Shown: positions 1 through 7,300 of the stretch, piece after piece
How positions within the stretch are numbered: the first letter of the stretch is position 1
Layout: the number at the start of each line of letters is the position of its first letter
Assembly: GCA_002314795.1 (NCBI GenBank)
Contig: DCHI01000024.1
Location: forward strand, 1-51,537
DNA from: Bacteroidales bacterium UBA1756
Lineage (GTDB): Bacteria > Bacteroidota > Bacteroidia > Bacteroidales > WCHB1-69
DNA: 51,537 nucleotides
Direction: 5' to 3'
The notes under the pieces: generated by a model
The model's database searches: none
Told to the model about the DNA's origin: nothing
What the model saw: the letters and a program-made list of their open reading frames with translations, nothing else
Position numbers and translations under genes: made by a program

Positions 1-20
1 ACGACTTTCGTGCGGTTGCC

Positions 21-60
21 GTGCCCCGCCTCACTTTCCCCGGGGCGGGTTCGGGGTTGG
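21..60. repeat. GC-rich palindromic element, copy 1
   Basis: The core CCCCGGGGCGGGTTCGGGG sits between CC-rich and GG-rich flanks that can pair. It ends three bases from the stop codon of the DUF4062 gene. Two further copies lie at 1603-1670 and 3738-3800. This copy lacks the GTCAAAAAAACGACCGTTT extension that follows the other two. Its function is unknown. It bounds the first cassette of the island on the left. Confidence 0.75.
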
Positions 61-63
61 TTA

Positions 64-1536
64 TCAATTATTCTTGTCATTCACCTTCCAATATCCGCCT
101 CTGTCGGGACCGATACGGGTAAGGAGGCCTTGAGATTTCATCTTTTTTATGTTCCAATATATGCCATCAGTTGTCAAATTGCAAATATTAGCCAACTCAT
201 TCATAGTTATATAAGGATTTGCCATAATCGCCTTTAGAATTTTCTCCGTAGTTTTCTCCGTAGTTTTCTCCGTAGTTTTCTCCGTAGTTTTCTCCGTAAT
301 TTTCTCCGTAGTTTTCTCTACAGTGGCACCAGTGCTACGCCAAATAATAGTGCAAAAATCTTCATCTTCAATGAATTCAGGGGCTTTCAAACCTTTTGCC
401 AAACAGGCTTCAACCAAGTCTTTTGTGCCAGTTCCCAATCGTTCGATATAACCTGCGAGGTATGCGGGATGCGCAAGGATTGGATTGACGGGAATGGACT
501 TGTGCTTAACTTTAAGTTTGTCAGTAGTCAGTCCTATTGGCAATCTTCCAGGATTCCATATTTCCAATCTGTCTCTAAACAGCATGACCTGCACACTGGC
601 ATTGCTTGTATAATCCCTATGGACGATTGCATTTACAATGGCTTCGTGTACGGCTGAAACGGGAAGTTCATACTCCACTCCATCATCTTCTGAAGAATGG
701 TTCCCTATACGAGCATCAATATGCGACATTACGAAAGTTACAGCCTGGTCGCACATTTCAAAAATGGTACCGCCAAACACCTGATAAAAAGGAGCCGGCT
801 TTTGTACATCTACACCGTAAAACTGAGCACACTTGACTTCTGATGGACGGAAGAAATGCTGTGGATTCCTCCCGAAAAGAAGTAATGCGGAATTTGTAAC
901 ACGACCATCCTCCGTCGCCAAATCCATACTGACCAGTATGGAAAGCAAACCGTCTTTTTCTAATGTCAGCTTATAATCTCTTTTAGCTTTGGCTAAATTG
1001 ACGAAAGAACGAACTTTTTCCAGATCAATATCCGCTAAAGAGGCATTTTCATTGATTGAAGCATCAAATGGAGAAATCCTGACAATCTCTTTTACTTCCA
1101 AAAAACGAACGAGCGCGGCATAAACGGCCAACTGCAGTTGCTCGTATGAGTCAAAAGTTTTCCTGACGACAGATTCTTCGGTTTTGGCTATCAATTGCTG
1201 CTCTTTTGGGTTCCGTTTTGCCACATTTTTGATAAAGACCAAGCGATAACGGCTGTTTTGCGTTGCGGCATCAAACTCACGTTCTGTTGGAGATACACCT
1301 TGCTCATCTTCGTAACCATACTTTTCTCCAAACAATCCGATATAGACATCACTCCGGGCAGCTTCCGACAAGTATGCTTCTTGTACGTTTTGATCTTCAG
1401 CAGGCAAATTCTCAAACAAAAAAGGCACAAACATCTGTCCCAGCAACGCATCTTGGCGGATGTAATCGCACAACTTACGTCGTTCAGAAGCAAACTCTGA
1501 TTGCACACTGCTTATGAAGAGTCTGAATTTCGCCAT
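64..1536 (-). CDS. DUF4062 / GHKL-ATPase / winged-helix protein (putative signalling or defence regulator)
   Basis: A 490-residue protein with three parts. Residues 1-105 match DUF4062 (FISSVQSEF at 7-15, SDVYIGLFGEKYG at 62-74), a domain found at the N-terminus of many prokaryotic signalling ATPases. Residues about 200-400 are the RecG-like HATPase_c_4 module, with the N-box HEAIVNAIVHRDY at 297-309 and the glycine box ERLGTGTKDL at 365-374. Residues 433-490 form a winged helix ending GPDRGGYWKV. A (TEKT)n linker at 407-432 comes from a 12-bp tandem repeat. In most relatives the N-terminus is AlbA_2/Schlafen-like, so DUF4062 appears to replace it. The gene lies downstream of ptuB and has its own -7 box at 1572-1579. 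The role is unproven; regulation or defence is inferred from the neighbours. Confidence 0.85.
   Translation of the reverse strand: MAKFRLFISSVQSEFASERRKLCDYIRQDALLGQMFVPFLFENLPAEDQNVQEAYLSEAARSDVYIGLFGEKYGYEDEQGVSPTEREFDAATQNSRYRLVFIKNVAKRNPKEQQLIAKTEESVVRKTFDSYEQLQLAVYAALVRFLEVKEIVRISPFDASINENASLADIDLEKVRSFVNLAKAKRDYKLTLEKDGLLSILVSMDLATEDGRVTNSALLLFGRNPQHFFRPSEVKCAQFYGVDVQKPAPFYQVFGGTIFEMCDQAVTFVMSHIDARIGNHSSEDDGVEYELPVSAVHEAIVNAIVHRDYTSNASVQVMLFRDRLEIWNPGRLPIGLTTDKLKVKHKSIPVNPILAHPAYLAGYIERLGTGTKDLVEACLAKGLKAPEFIEDEDFCTIIWRSTGATVEKTTEKITEKTTEKTTEKTTEKTTEKILKAIMANPYITMNELANICNLTTDGIYWNIKKMKSQGLLTRIGPDRGGYWKVNDKNN
240..323 (-). repeat. 12-bp tandem repeat coding the (TEKT)n linker
   Basis: Units of TTTTCTCCGTAG (plus strand) repeat six times from 240 to 311, with one A/G variant in the fifth unit and a degenerate seventh unit at 312-323. 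Each unit is four codons, so copy-number change would lengthen or shorten the linker between the ATPase and the winged helix without shifting the frame. Confidence 0.95.
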
Positions 1537-1571
1537 TATTAGTATGATTTATGCCTATGTTTTTCAGGCTG

Positions 1572-1579
1572 CAAAGGTA
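1572..1579 (-). promoter_or_regulatory. -7 promoter box of the DUF4062 gene
   Basis: On the minus strand this reads TACCTTTG, a match to the Bacteroidota -7 consensus TAnnTTTG, 36 bases upstream of the ATG at 1536. Confidence 0.6.
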
Positions 1580-1602
1580 CAATATTTTCGTTATCTATAT
1601 CT

Positions 1603-1670
1603 GCCCCCCCGCCACACTTTCCCCGGGGTGGGTTCGGGGGGTGGTTGATGTGTCAAAAAAACGACCGTTT
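1603..1670. repeat. GC-rich palindromic element, copy 2
   Basis: The same core as copies 1 and 3 (CCCCGGGGTGGGTTCGGGG) is followed by GTGTCAAAAAAACGACCGTTT, also found after copy 3. It lies between the ptuB stop and the promoter of the DUF4062 gene, so it separates the two cassettes. It could act as a strong RNA hairpin on either strand. Confidence 0.8.
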
Positions 1671-1684
1671 ATTTGTTGTATTAT

Positions 1685-2314
1685 TTAATTCGCTATTAGT
1701 CTATCAAGTTTTTTGTTCAAGAACCATACTGCTATTCCGCAATAGGGCGAAAACTTCCCATTGTGTTTAGTAGCAAAGTAGTCGCGAGTTTTGACTATTT
1801 CAGATTTTCTCCACTGACTTCGTTTACCCAAAGTCGATATCAGTCCCTGAAGTACCTCTTTCCTGTTCCTTTGTAACTTGGGATGATTGAGATTTAAGAC
1901 TTCATTGATTTGCTGATTGAACAATGGGTTGGTAGATATAATTTCACCCGTACCAGACTTGTATGACAATGTCTTTATAAAATTTGCATCAAATAGGCTG
2001 AAGGAAATCGTTTGCATTTCCTTTTTTTTGTCACAATGAAAATCACCATCAATGGCTCCAGGACAACATACAACCATATTTGAGTAATCCATATCCATTA
2101 TTCCGGTTGCTTGAGGTACAATGTGTTCGATTCGAGTCGTTTCGTTACTATTAGAGTCCTTGGTTGGGATTCGTCGCATACAATAGGCACAAATGTACCC
2201 CTGCTCCTCCAACAAAGATTTTCTCAAATCTTCTGTGGGTTCATACTTTGCGCCCGGCGTTTGACGATGTTCGCACCAAGACTTCGGTTCTTTATTCTTA
2301 GTTATTTGTATCAT
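1685..2314 (-). CDS. ptuB: Septu system HNH endonuclease PtuB
   Basis: A 209-residue HNH nuclease of the TIGR02646 family, the nuclease half of Septu anti-phage systems and also found with some retrons. CAYC at about 42-45 and the later VVCC and HCDKKK give the zinc-binding cysteine/histidine framework, and RIEHIVPQ carries the catalytic histidine. The start ATG lies inside the last 17 bases of ptuA, so the two are translationally coupled. In studied Septu systems PtuB degrades DNA once PtuA senses infection or nucleotide depletion. No reverse transcriptase or retron RNA was seen nearby, so this is the two-gene form. PtuB identity is well supported; phage range cannot be judged. Confidence 0.9.
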   Translation of the reverse strand: MIQITKNKEPKSWCEHRQTPGAKYEPTEDLRKSLLEEQGYICAYCMRRIPTKDSNSNETTRIEHIVPQATGIMDMDYSNMVVCCPGAIDGDFHCDKKKEMQTISFSLFDANFIKTLSYKSGTGEIISTNPLFNQQINEVLNLNHPKLQRNRKEVLQGLISTLGKRSQWRKSEIVKTRDYFATKHNGKFSPYCGIAVWFLNKKLDRLIAN

Positions 2315-3641
2315 CGTCCATCATTTGAAAGTTCAACATTAGTTCAGCACGCTCCAGGTCGGGAAGATAACCCGTTTGAAAGCGTTGCTGCAAAGAAGAG
2401 AGCAACTGTTGTGCCTCCTCAATATTATTTTCATCAATTAAACCGTACAGCCGCATCAATTCATCTTGAATTCGTGAATCTCGGGGAACTTGTCCTAATA
2501 CTAGTTCCGTTATGGTAGAAGCATCAAGTCCAAATGTACTGACAGTGCTTATGCCATAGCCCTTGTCTGGTGTATATTGCAATTTGAAAACGGCATTATC
2601 TTCATTGCTTTCAACACCCGTCATTACCATCGGAGCGTGTGTGGTTGCAATAAATTGTAAATTTGGAAATGTATTTCTGAGACTTTGCAGCACAACGCTT
2701 TGCAAAGACGGATGCAGATGCATATCAATTTCATCAATCAACACGGTACCCTCCGTGTCTGTAAGCGGATTGAAATCCGGAACATTATGATTCAGTAACG
2801 CACAGCGAATGGCAATATCTGTCACAATATTCACCAATCTACGATAGCCATCTGAAAGTTGAGAAGATTCCACTTCTCGGCCATCCATCAAAATGTAATA
2901 AATGCTTTTCTGGTTAGGCCGTATGCTGATGTCACGTATCACATTGCAGCCATTTTGTCCTAAAGCACTTTGAATAGCACAACGAACGGTATCAATCTCG
3001 TGAGTATTTTTATTGCCTTCTTGCAGTATCAAAAGGCGATGCTTCCAATATGGAAAAAAGCCATCACCTTCCAAACACTCATAGTAGCCAAAAGAGTGTT
3101 TCTGCTCATAGCGAATGAAATTTCCCCTGTCCAATTTTCGAACCGAATGAATGTCTTCTGTAGAAAAGCAAGCAAACAGCGGCAATGGAGAAATGCGAGA
3201 CATATTGTTTTCGGACATCCGATATAGGGAATTCTGTAAATTGGAAGAATACTCCTTGTATCTTTTCAGACCAGAGGTCAACGGACGACTGTTCTTTTTC
3301 CTGCTTTTTTTCACAAGTGACAAATCCTCAAGTGCGAATATGTTACCATTAACTCTTGAAGATTCGTTGTCAAAAAAAGAAAAATGAATTTGAAGTGGTT
3401 TTTCAGATAATATAGCACTATCTATAATCTGTTCGTGAAAATCTGACAAATCAGGACAAATCCATCTTGTGTTCTCATCGCTAAAACCTGCAAAAAAGGA
3501 ACTCAAAATGTATTTGCATCCTTTCAACACCGATGTCTTGCCGCTGGCATTGTCACCAATCAACAGATTGATACCTGGTTTCAGTTCCATTGCGAAGTTT
3601 TGGAAGCATCGAAAGTCTATAAAATGTACAGATTTGATCAT
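2298..3641 (-). CDS. ptuA: Septu system ATPase PtuA
   Basis: A 447-residue ABC/SMC-like ATPase of the AAA_15/AAA_21 type, paired with PtuB. Walker A is GDNASGKTS (about 29-37), the ABC-type signature is LSDGYRRL (about 262), Walker B is TVLIDEIDMHLHP (about 300) and a switch histidine is in ATTHAPM (about 333). Such ATPases form oligomers that hold PtuB inactive until triggered. An in-frame start seven codons upstream (3662) exists, but it overlaps the -7 box at 3660-3667 and would not be in the transcript. The ATG at 3641, giving MIKSVHFIDFRCF, is therefore chosen and fits the family N-terminus. GC-rich element copy 3 lies upstream and copy 2 lies downstream of ptuB. Confidence 0.9.
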   Translation of the reverse strand: MIKSVHFIDFRCFQNFAMELKPGINLLIGDNASGKTSVLKGCKYILSSFFAGFSDENTRWICPDLSDFHEQIIDSAILSEKPLQIHFSFFDNESSRVNGNIFALEDLSLVKKSRKKNSRPLTSGLKRYKEYSSNLQNSLYRMSENNMSRISPLPLFACFSTEDIHSVRKLDRGNFIRYEQKHSFGYYECLEGDGFFPYWKHRLLILQEGNKNTHEIDTVRCAIQSALGQNGCNVIRDISIRPNQKSIYYILMDGREVESSQLSDGYRRLVNIVTDIAIRCALLNHNVPDFNPLTDTEGTVLIDEIDMHLHPSLQSVVLQSLRNTFPNLQFIATTHAPMVMTGVESNEDNAVFKLQYTPDKGYGISTVSTFGLDASTITELVLGQVPRDSRIQDELMRLYGLIDENNIEEAQQLLSSLQQRFQTGYLPDLERAELMLNFQMMDDDTNN

Positions 3642-3659
3642 AAAGCATATATTAATTTG

Positions 3660-3667
3660 CAAAGATA
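3660..3667 (-). promoter_or_regulatory. -7 promoter box of ptuAB
   Basis: The minus strand reads TATCTTTG, matching TAnnTTTG. Its position sets the ptuA start at 3641 rather than 3662. Confidence 0.65.
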
Positions 3668-3737
3668 CAACATTTTCATTTTGTTGTGGATATTAAATAT
3701 AAACACCTTTCTATTTTCTTTTTTGTTTCCCTTTCTT

Positions 3738-3800
3738 CCCCCACCTCACATTCCCCCGGGGCGGGTTCGGGGGTGGCCGTGTCAAAAAAACGACCGTTTT
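3738..3800. repeat. GC-rich palindromic element, copy 3
   Basis: The core CCCCCGGGGCGGGTTCGGGG is flanked by CCACC and GGTGG that can pair, and is followed by GTGTCAAAAAAACGACCGTTT as in copy 2. It lies between the ptuAB promoter and the winged-helix tail remnant. With copies 1 and 2 it brackets the DUF4062 and Septu cassettes. The rest of the 350-base spacer 3642-3997 holds AT-rich sequence and the tail remnant, and no gene. Confidence 0.8.
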
Positions 3801-3931
3801 AACACTATAATTAACCGCGCAAAAGTACGAAATAAAACTCATTCCCGTAACGGCATTTTTCGGTTATATGGCGGTAAGGAAAACGATGGAAATACTGGGG
3901 AAAAAGCGGTGAAAAAAAGAAGATTGGAAGG

Positions 3932-3985
3932 TCAATTCACTTTGTCATTCACCTTCCAATACCCGCCTTTGTTGGGACAGGGGCG
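3932..3985 (-). pseudogene. 3' tail remnant of a winged-helix protein (remnant 1)
   Basis: The minus strand reads R-P-C-P-N-K-G-G-Y-W-K-V-N-D-K-V-N-stop, closely matching the C-terminus of the DUF4062 gene product (GPDRGGYWKVNDKNN). No coding body is attached upstream; the AAA_14 gene ends 13 bases away. It appears to be the leftover end of a deleted or replaced gene of the same family. Confidence 0.65.
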
Positions 3986-3997
3986 AAGAAAAGATGA

Positions 3998-5356
3998 CTA
4001 CTTTGCCGCGGCGGCGAGAATCGTCTTCAGCCAGTCGCACAAAAACAATGGAACATTTAGTAGATTATCGCTCATTTTCAGGTTTTTCAATGATAGTCTG
4101 ACTCGTATTTCCGGCGCATATTTTTCCTGATATACCTTAAAACTTTGTCCCGAGATGTTGCCTTCGGCCTTAACCTCAACAGGACATATCTTTATGCCGT
4201 CTTGTATGAGGAAATCGACCTCGGCCTTGTTGCCCGTCAGAGTCCAGTAATGTGGCAGATTATAACCTTGGGCAAGCAGTGAGCCAAGCACGAAATTCTC
4301 TGCCATTGCGCCCTTGAATTCCTTAAGAAGATCGCCTTTGGCAATAACGGCTTCGGGCGGCAGTTCGGCCATAGTACGCAAAATGGCCTGGTCGAGCATA
4401 TATATCTTAAATGCGGTGGTGTTTTCGTAATGTTTGAGTGGAAGTTGCGGCGTTTCACAAACATATATTCGATATACCATTCCCGATAGCACTAACCAAT
4501 CGAGGGCAGATTCGTATTCACGGGCTCGTGCCCCTTCCCTTACGACTTTAAAAACGAATTTCTTGTTTTCACGCGACAGCTGTGAGGGTACGCTCCGCCA
4601 AATCTCCCTTATGCGTGGAATGTCTCTTGCATCAATATGTTTGGTGAAATCATATTCGTATGATCTCCTCAACTCATCAAGGTCTGTCTCAATCATTTCC
4701 ATCCCGGCACCATCAAGCATATGGCTACACGGCTTGGGCATTCCCCCACACACTTGATATCGCCGATATTGTTCGGTAAGTTTGTTGAAGAGAATCTCCG
4801 GAAGGGGTTCCAATGTACTGAGTCGCGACTCCGTTTGCTGCATAAGATTGACATCGCTCATCCGCAAATACTCACGAAATGTCACAGGATACATTTCAAG
4901 GAAACTCACTTTGCCGACAGGGAAGGTGTCGTCGGTTTCCGCAGTGTCACCCTTGACTTTTTTTCTGTTAACAGCCACTCCGAGCAGGGAGCCAGCGGCA
5001 ATGATATGGTAACGAGGCGCATCCTCTTTGAAGTATTTCAGCGAATTGAGTGCCGTCTTACATTCTTGAATTTCATCGAAAAAAATCAGTGTATCCTCTT
5101 CAATAAGTGGGACATCCGTGTAGAGTTCTAACTCTCCCAAAATTCGTTTTACGTCTTTTGTTCTCTCAAAGATGCCTTTCAACTCTGTCTGCTTGTCAAA
5201 GTTGAAAATTGCCGTATATCTGTAATGTGTGCGACCAAACTCGGTGATGGTCCACGACTTGCCAATCTGCCGTGCTCCCTGGAGGATTAACGGCGAACGC
5301 TCAATACCGTTTTTCCAAGCTTCCAGTTTTGATATGATTTCCCTTTCTATAATCAT
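3998..5356 (-). CDS. AAA_14 / DUF4143 family ATPase
   Basis: A 452-residue ATP-binding protein. The N-terminal AAA_14 domain has Walker A GARQIGKSW (about 26-34) and Walker B TLIFFDEIQ (about 88-96). The C-terminal DUF4143 domain (about 200-400) ends in a PD-(D/E)XK-like segment, KAEVDFLIQDG followed by CPVEVKAEG, typical of the family. These proteins are widespread and mobile in Bacteroidota, and their cellular role is not established. The gene has its own -7 box (5382-5389) and a perfect inverted repeat just upstream (5415-5454) that may be an operator. It stands between winged-helix tail remnants. A defence role would be guilt by association only. Confidence 0.85.
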   Translation of the reverse strand: MIIEREIISKLEAWKNGIERSPLILQGARQIGKSWTITEFGRTHYRYTAIFNFDKQTELKGIFERTKDVKRILGELELYTDVPLIEEDTLIFFDEIQECKTALNSLKYFKEDAPRYHIIAAGSLLGVAVNRKKVKGDTAETDDTFPVGKVSFLEMYPVTFREYLRMSDVNLMQQTESRLSTLEPLPEILFNKLTEQYRRYQVCGGMPKPCSHMLDGAGMEMIETDLDELRRSYEYDFTKHIDARDIPRIREIWRSVPSQLSRENKKFVFKVVREGARAREYESALDWLVLSGMVYRIYVCETPQLPLKHYENTTAFKIYMLDQAILRTMAELPPEAVIAKGDLLKEFKGAMAENFVLGSLLAQGYNLPHYWTLTGNKAEVDFLIQDGIKICPVEVKAEGNISGQSFKVYQEKYAPEIRVRLSLKNLKMSDNLLNVPLFLCDWLKTILAAAAK

Positions 5357-5381
5357 CTTGCTGTCAAAAATATTTCGACTG

Positions 5382-5389
5382 CAAAAATA
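5382..5389 (-). promoter_or_regulatory. -7 promoter box of the AAA_14 ATPase gene
   Basis: The minus strand reads TATTTTTG, matching TAnnTTTG, 25 bases upstream of the ATG at 5356. Confidence 0.6.
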
Positions 5390-5414
5390 ATAAAAAAAAC
5401 GACAATCACACTTT

Positions 5415-5454
5415 AGGTCGTAATTATGTGAGAAATATCACATAATTACGACCT
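5415..5454. promoter_or_regulatory. Perfect 17-bp inverted repeat, putative operator
   Basis: AGGTCGTAATTATGTGA at 5415-5431 and its exact reverse complement at 5438-5454 are separated by GAAATA. The repeat lies directly upstream of where the -33 element of the AAA_14 promoter should be. It could be a repressor or activator site, or a cruciform. No T-tract follows on either strand, so a terminator is unlikely. The rest of the 5357-5605 spacer has no gene. Confidence 0.7.
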
Positions 5455-5550
5455 GATATGTGCTGTTTTTCATTTATAAACAAGGAACATCAGTTAAACG
5501 GTAACTTTTTTGTGAAATGGAAGAAAAGCGGTTATCCATCGGGCGGAGCT

Positions 5551-5596
5551 TTCACCTTCCCAATACCTCCTCTTGTCGGGACAGGGGCGAGAGCGG
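5551..5596 (-). pseudogene. 3' tail remnant of a winged-helix protein (remnant 2)
   Basis: The minus strand reads R-S-R-P-C-P-D-K-R-R-Y-W-E-G, a degenerate version of the GPDRGGYWKV tail of the DUF4062 gene. No stop follows at once and there is no upstream coding body, so it is a decayed fragment. It lies within repeat copy A, just after the fic stop. Confidence 0.55.
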
Positions 5597-5633
5597 ATAT
5601 ATCTTTCACTTTTCAAATCGCAAGTGCTTCTCG
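5553..5633 (-). repeat. 81-bp direct repeat flanking fic, copy A
   Basis: This sequence matches 7172-7252 in the same orientation. About 90% of the 81 bases are the same, and the last 37 are identical. It contains the final codons and stop of fic plus a winged-helix tail remnant. The copies are 1619 bases apart and bracket the fic gene. Confidence 0.9.
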
Positions 5634-7081
5634 TCGGGCGAGGCAAAAGCATTGCAGGCGTACAAATAATCCGTCATTTCTTGGAATGTGCGCCCATATA
5701 GGGTACTGCTGAAATGGTGCAGGAGTTCCATCACTTTGATAAAGGTTTTAGGTTCTCCATTCCTGCTCAACTTACGCAGAGCCAACAGATAATCTTCGCG
5801 ATAGACATTAGGAACGATGATTCGCGCTTCACTCGCACGAAACAGTTCAGCATTCATCATCACACGCGCGATGCGTCCATTGCCGTCATTGAATGGATGC
5901 ACCTCACTGATGAGGAACATCATATAGATGGCTTTAGCTAATGGCGATGTCAACGCGGCGTAATAACCGAAACCAGCGTCCAACGTCCCTAACACGCGCG
6001 CTACATCTACAAAGTCAGTGTTGCCGGCACGATTGTTTTTTTCTTTCAGTCGACCTGGATTCAAATCGGGCCGTCCCGCCATTAATATCGCGTGTCGGTG
6101 GCATAAGAGTTGTATCATTTCCTGCGAACTTGCCGGATACCGCATCATTTCGCTACGATTGGAAACCACGCGGAACGTTCCTAAAATGTCGTGAGAATCT
6201 TCGCTACGCTTTGCTATCGGAAGCCCCGTTTCAACAATCTGCTTTGCCTCACTCAGCTCAAATTCCGTCCCCTCTATGTAATTGGAGAAATAACTTTCAA
6301 AGAATGCAAAATCACGCTCTGCTTCTTCAGTCAGCAGGCCAATAGGACGAGGCACGAAATATTGCTCCTGCAAAGCATCATACAGCGTTTCAAATAGATG
6401 CAACCGTTTTTCGTCGTATGGCATTCCCATAGCGGTGGCTTTGGCTGAAGATGATGTGAGCACCTCCGTCGAATGCGTTGACAGCAAAGCAGCGATCAAC
6501 AAGTTGAGTTTTTCAAACTCTTTCATCATTCCCAATCGTTCTGCCGTCTGCCGCAATGTGTCACGATACTCGTTCAAAGCCGGCTCGCCACCAGCCACCA
6601 ACACATTTTCCAGCTTGCGTTCTATCACCGCAACATCCAACACTTTCGATTCATCACCAGACTTGCGTGATGATTGCAGATTTTCTAACATCCAGCGGAA
6701 CTCACTCGCAATAAACATCTTACCATACTTCATATCCTTCACATCCGGAGCGGGGCCTTGCAATATGGTAATGACAACTCCTGGCAAGTCGGTGACTTTG
6801 CGACTGAATTTACCTGTCAAAAAGAAATGTCCTGCCGAAGTCAATCGCATTTCGTTTGCACTCCGATGACTGATAATTGTATTCGGGAAACGCCACATTA
6901 AGATGCTCAGAATGTTGCGACGGACAATATTTTCCGGGCTATCCAATAAGTTGGTAGTATAGAGACGAGGGGCAATCTTTCGTAAGATGCCTTTTTTCAA
7001 TAACTTACCAATCTGATGCGAAACATCCGTGTTAGAAGTGGCAAAAACGATTTCTTTATTTAAATCAATGGCGTTGTTCAT
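5606..7081 (-). CDS. Fic-domain AMPylase with N-terminal AbiEi-like winged helix
   Basis: A 491-residue protein. Residues 1-100 resemble the winged-helix and following region of AbiEi-type antitoxins (VSHQIGKLLKKGILRKIAPRLY, then IISHRSANE and FFLTG). The C-terminal Fic domain has the complete catalytic motif HPFNDGNGRIAR at 395-406 and a class II inhibitory motif SNYIEG (S-x-x-x-E-G) at 266-271. The enzyme should therefore transfer AMP to a target hydroxyl and be held off by its own glutamate. A DNA-binding head on an AMPylase suggests autoregulation, and an 18-bp direct repeat lies over the promoter (7112-7160). The gene is flanked by an 81-bp direct repeat carrying its own 3' end. Target and physiological role are unknown. 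Confidence 0.85.
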   Translation of the reverse strand: MNNAIDLNKEIVFATSNTDVSHQIGKLLKKGILRKIAPRLYTTNLLDSPENIVRRNILSILMWRFPNTIISHRSANEMRLTSAGHFFLTGKFSRKVTDLPGVVITILQGPAPDVKDMKYGKMFIASEFRWMLENLQSSRKSGDESKVLDVAVIERKLENVLVAGGEPALNEYRDTLRQTAERLGMMKEFEKLNLLIAALLSTHSTEVLTSSSAKATAMGMPYDEKRLHLFETLYDALQEQYFVPRPIGLLTEEAERDFAFFESYFSNYIEGTEFELSEAKQIVETGLPIAKRSEDSHDILGTFRVVSNRSEMMRYPASSQEMIQLLCHRHAILMAGRPDLNPGRLKEKNNRAGNTDFVDVARVLGTLDAGFGYYAALTSPLAKAIYMMFLISEVHPFNDGNGRIARVMMNAELFRASEARIIVPNVYREDYLLALRKLSRNGEPKTFIKVMELLHHFSSTLYGRTFQEMTDYLYACNAFASPDEKHLRFEK

Positions 7082-7105
7082 ACAAAAATTTCATAATAGA
7101 GAATG

Positions 7106-7113
7106 CAAAATTA
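7106..7113 (-). promoter_or_regulatory. -7 promoter box of fic
   Basis: The minus strand reads TAATTTTG, matching TAnnTTTG, 25 bases upstream of the ATG at 7081. Confidence 0.55.
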
Positions 7114-7160
7114 CAAATTTTTGCGATTAAAAACGATGAAAATACAAATTTTTGCGATTA
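7112..7160. promoter_or_regulatory. Paired 18-bp direct repeat, putative fic operator
   Basis: TACAAATTTTTGCGATTA occurs at 7112-7129 and again exactly at 7143-7160, a 31-base spacing or about three helical turns. The pair covers the -7 to -33 region of the fic promoter, so a dimeric regulator could bind there. The winged helix of Fic itself is the obvious candidate. Confidence 0.6.
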
Positions 7161-7171
7161 TAATTTTCTAT

Positions 7172-7252
7172 CCACTTCCCAATACCTCCCCTTGTCAGGG
7201 CCGTGGCGAGAGCGAATATATCTTTCACTTTTCAAATCGCAAGTGCTTCTCG
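7172..7252 (-). repeat. 81-bp direct repeat flanking fic, copy B, with fic and winged-helix tails
   Basis: This is the second copy of 5553-5633. On the minus strand it holds an orphan fic tail, G-E-K-H-L-R-F-E-K-stop, then G-P-D-K-G-R-Y-W-E-V-D, an in-frame relic of the winged-helix tail (remnant 3). No fic body lies upstream of it. The arrangement fits a former tandem duplication that lost one body, or a recombination scar. Confidence 0.85.
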
Positions 7253-7268
7253 CCACCAACAAGAAAAA

Positions 7269-7300
7269 GTACTTGATCCGTTTTGTACTTGATCCGATAC
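7269..7300. repeat. 16-bp tandem duplication at the island edge
   Basis: GTACTTGATCCG occurs at 7269-7280 and again at 7285-7296, within two adjacent 16-base units. It lies between fic repeat copy B and the tRNA-Asp terminator. Apart from the fic promoter, repeats and terminator, the 7082-7386 spacer has no gene. Confidence 0.6.

Noticed and set aside
1685..3662. Retron-type Septu with reverse transcriptase and msr-msd RNA
   Set aside because: PtuAB accompanies retrons in some species, but no reverse transcriptase frame or plausible msr-msd RNA lies beside it. The neighbouring spacers are too short and hold repeats.
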